DNA from: Dyella jiangningensis
Lineage (GTDB): Bacteria; Pseudomonadota; Gammaproteobacteria; Xanthomonadales; Rhodanobacteraceae
Assembly (NCBI RefSeq): GCF_003264855.1
Contig: NZ_NFZS01000004.1
Coordinates: 930,001 to 994,000, forward strand
Direction of reading: 5' to 3'
Length of the DNA: 64,000 nucleotides
The notes below the pieces were generated by a model that was given only the letters and a program-made list of their open reading frames with translations, was not told where the DNA came from and did not search any database. The position numbers were made by a program, and so were the translations under genes. Position 1 is the first letter of the stretch. Every line of letters begins with the position of its first letter. Below are positions 62,794 through 64,000 of this stretch, in pieces.

Positions 62794-63360
62794 GTGGGCA
62801 ATCGTCTTTCGAAGATCTACACGCGTACGGGCGATGACGGCAGCACGGGTCTGGGTGACGGTTCGCGCGTCGCCAAGGATTCACTGCGCGTCTCCGCTTA
62901 CGGCACCGTCGATGAGCTCAACAGCGCCATCGGCATGGTGCTCGCCTCCGATGGCGTGGGCGACGACGTGCGTGAAGCGCTGACCCAGGTCCAGCACGAG
63001 CTGTTCGACCTGGGTGGCGAGCTGTGCATTCCCGGCATGGCGATGGTCCATGACGCGGACATCGAGCGCCTGGAACGCGTACTCGACGGCTTCAACGATC
63101 CGCTGCCGCCGCTGAAGGATTTCATCCTGCCCGGCGGCGGCATGGCAGCCTCGTGCTGCCATCTGGCCCGCACGGTGTGCCGGCGCGCCGAGCGCGACGT
63201 CATCGCGCTGGGCCGCGTCGAGGAAGTCCGCCCGCAGGCGCAGCGTTACCTCAACCGGTTGTCCGACCTGTTGTTCGTGATCTGCCGCGTGCTGGCCCGG
63301 GCCAGCGGCCACGGCGAAGTGCTGTGGCAGCACGAGCGCCGTCGCAAGCCGACGGCCTGA
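62794..63360 (+). CDS. Cob(I)alamin adenosyltransferase, PduO type
   Basis: 188-residue ATP:corrinoid adenosyltransferase. The ATP-binding N-terminus has IYTRTGDDGSTGLGDGSRVAK and VSAYGTVDELNSAIGMV; the C-terminal part has LPGGGMAASCCHLARTVCRRAER and YLNRLSDLLFVICR, which are PduO hallmarks. It forms adenosylcobalamin for B12-dependent enzymes. It starts with GTG 62794, with GAGG upstream, 8 bp after the membrane protein gene. Confidence 0.94.
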   Translation: MGNRLSKIYTRTGDDGSTGLGDGSRVAKDSLRVSAYGTVDELNSAIGMVLASDGVGDDVREALTQVQHELFDLGGELCIPGMAMVHDADIERLERVLDGFNDPLPPLKDFILPGGGMAASCCHLARTVCRRAERDVIALGRVEEVRPQAQRYLNRLSDLLFVICRVLARASGHGEVLWQHERRRKPTA

Positions 63361-63368
63361 TCGACGCC

Positions 63369-64000
63369 ATGCTGCGGCTCTACACCCACACCACTTGCCT
63401 GCAGCATGATCCCGGCCCGGATCAACCCGAGTCCCCCGCGCGCCTGCGCGCTGTGCTGCAGGCGCTCGATCACGATCGCTTCGTGGCGGTGGATCGCATC
63501 GAGGCACCGCGTGCCACGCGCGAGCAACTGCTGCGCGTGCACACCGCCGAGCATGTCGATCGCATCCTGAATACCCTGCCCGACAGCGGCACCGTTCGCC
63601 TGGACGAAGACACCCTGATGTCACCCGGCTCCGCCGAGGCGGCGCTGCGAGCCGCGGGCGCACTGGTGGCGGCGGTCGATGCGGTGCTGGGCCAGGGAGG
63701 CCGGGCCTTCTGCGCGGTGAGGCCGCCCGGCCACCACGCCACGCCCGACCGCGCCATGGGTTTCTGCCTGTTCAACAACGTTGCGGTAGCCGCAGCCCAT
63801 GCGATCGCTGCGCATGGCCTGAAGCGCGTCGCCATCGCCGATTTCGACGTGCACCATGGCAACGGCACGCAGGACATCTTCGCGCACGAGCCGCGCGTGC
63901 TGTTCCTGTCCAGCCACCAGATGCCGCTGTACCCGGAAACCGGTCGTGAGGACGAACGCGGCGCAGGCAACATCGTCAACGGCCCGCTCTCGCCTGGCGA
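63369..64000 (+). CDS. Histone-deacetylase-family protein (C-terminus outside window)
   Basis: First 210 codons of a zinc-dependent deacetylase-fold enzyme of the AcuC/ acetylpolyamine amidohydrolase type. Visible: HDPGPDQPESPARLRAVLQAL, GRAFCAVRPPGHHATPDRAMGFC (His-His charge relay) and IADFDVHHGNGTQDIF (Zn ligands Asp and His in DxH), then FLSSHQMPLYPETG. The C-terminal Zn Asp and Tyr lie outside. It follows the adenosyltransferase by 8 bp on the same strand. The likely substrate is an acetyl-lysine protein or an acetylpolyamine. Confidence 0.92.
   Translation, partial: MLRLYTHTTCLQHDPGPDQPESPARLRAVLQALDHDRFVAVDRIEAPRATREQLLRVHTAEHVDRILNTLPDSGTVRLDEDTLMSPGSAEAALRAAGALVAAVDAVLGQGGRAFCAVRPPGHHATPDRAMGFCLFNNVAVAAAHAIAAHGLKRVAIADFDVHHGNGTQDIFAHEPRVLFLSSHQMPLYPETGREDERGAGNIVNGPLSPG

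Overview
The window is a high-GC (about 65-68%) chromosomal segment of a gammaproteobacterium. The gene set (FHS-type sugar importer with a mannose isomerase, Acr3/ArsI arsenic operon, MoxR/DUF58/VWA cluster, kdp with an embedded porin, UbiH/UbiI pair) and the paired extragenic palindromes built on GTAGGAGCGCACCCAGTGCG suggest Xanthomonadales, most likely Rhodanobacteraceae (Dyella/Luteibacter/Rhodanobacter-like). This is inference; no rRNA or tRNA gene is visible to fix the taxonomy.

Layout. 1-7748: mannoside catabolism. An exported GH2 beta-mannosidase (minus strand, cut by the left edge) is divergent from lacI-type regulator, sugar/H+ symporter, PfkB-type fructokinase and AGE-family mannose isomerase; together they would take mannosides to fructose-6-phosphate. 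8179-11601: secreted two-domain protein, MscS channel, short-chain dehydrogenase. 11749-14669: DoxX protein, then a compact arsenic operon (arsR, arsI-like, arsC, acr3) whose operator overlaps the arsR start. 14675-17119: octaheme cytochrome c fused to HEAT and TPR repeats. 17230-23814: MoxR-DUF58-DUF4381-VWA-VWA/TPR-BatD envelope-stress type operon. 23882-29341: membrane protein fused to a spermidine-synthase-like domain, exported sulfatase and exported HAD hydrolase.

29600-35364 is the most unusual part: two paralogous small proteins and a 57-residue (Ala-Pro)8 peptide, all ending in NP-x-IKN-[R/N], surround a membrane-anchored TIR-TPR protein and are followed 17 bp later by a SLOG-like/four-helix SLATT-type protein. 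TIR (nucleotide signal maker) plus SLOG (signal binder) plus membrane effector is Thoeris-like logic, and I propose it as a candidate undescribed conflict or signalling system.

35630-42015: YihY/BrkB protein, a degenerate type II dehydroquinase-like protein, gluconokinase, methyltransferase with a flavin-reductase-like partner, a patch with an integrase remnant, and ssb. 42381-52456: the potassium-uptake system in the order small ORF-kdpF-kdpA-kdpB-small ORF-porin-kdpC-kdpD-kdpE (minus strand). 52457-53329 is a repeat-rich spacer. 53330-64000: DedA-rhodanese fusion, gamma-glutamyltransferase, MFS exporter, polyprenyl diphosphate synthase, dienelactone hydrolase, two ubiquinone hydroxylases, a membrane protein, cob(I)alamin adenosyltransferase and the start of a histone-deacetylase-family gene cut by the right edge.

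Starts were chosen from ribosome-binding sites, family alignments recalled from knowledge and operon overlaps. No database search was run.
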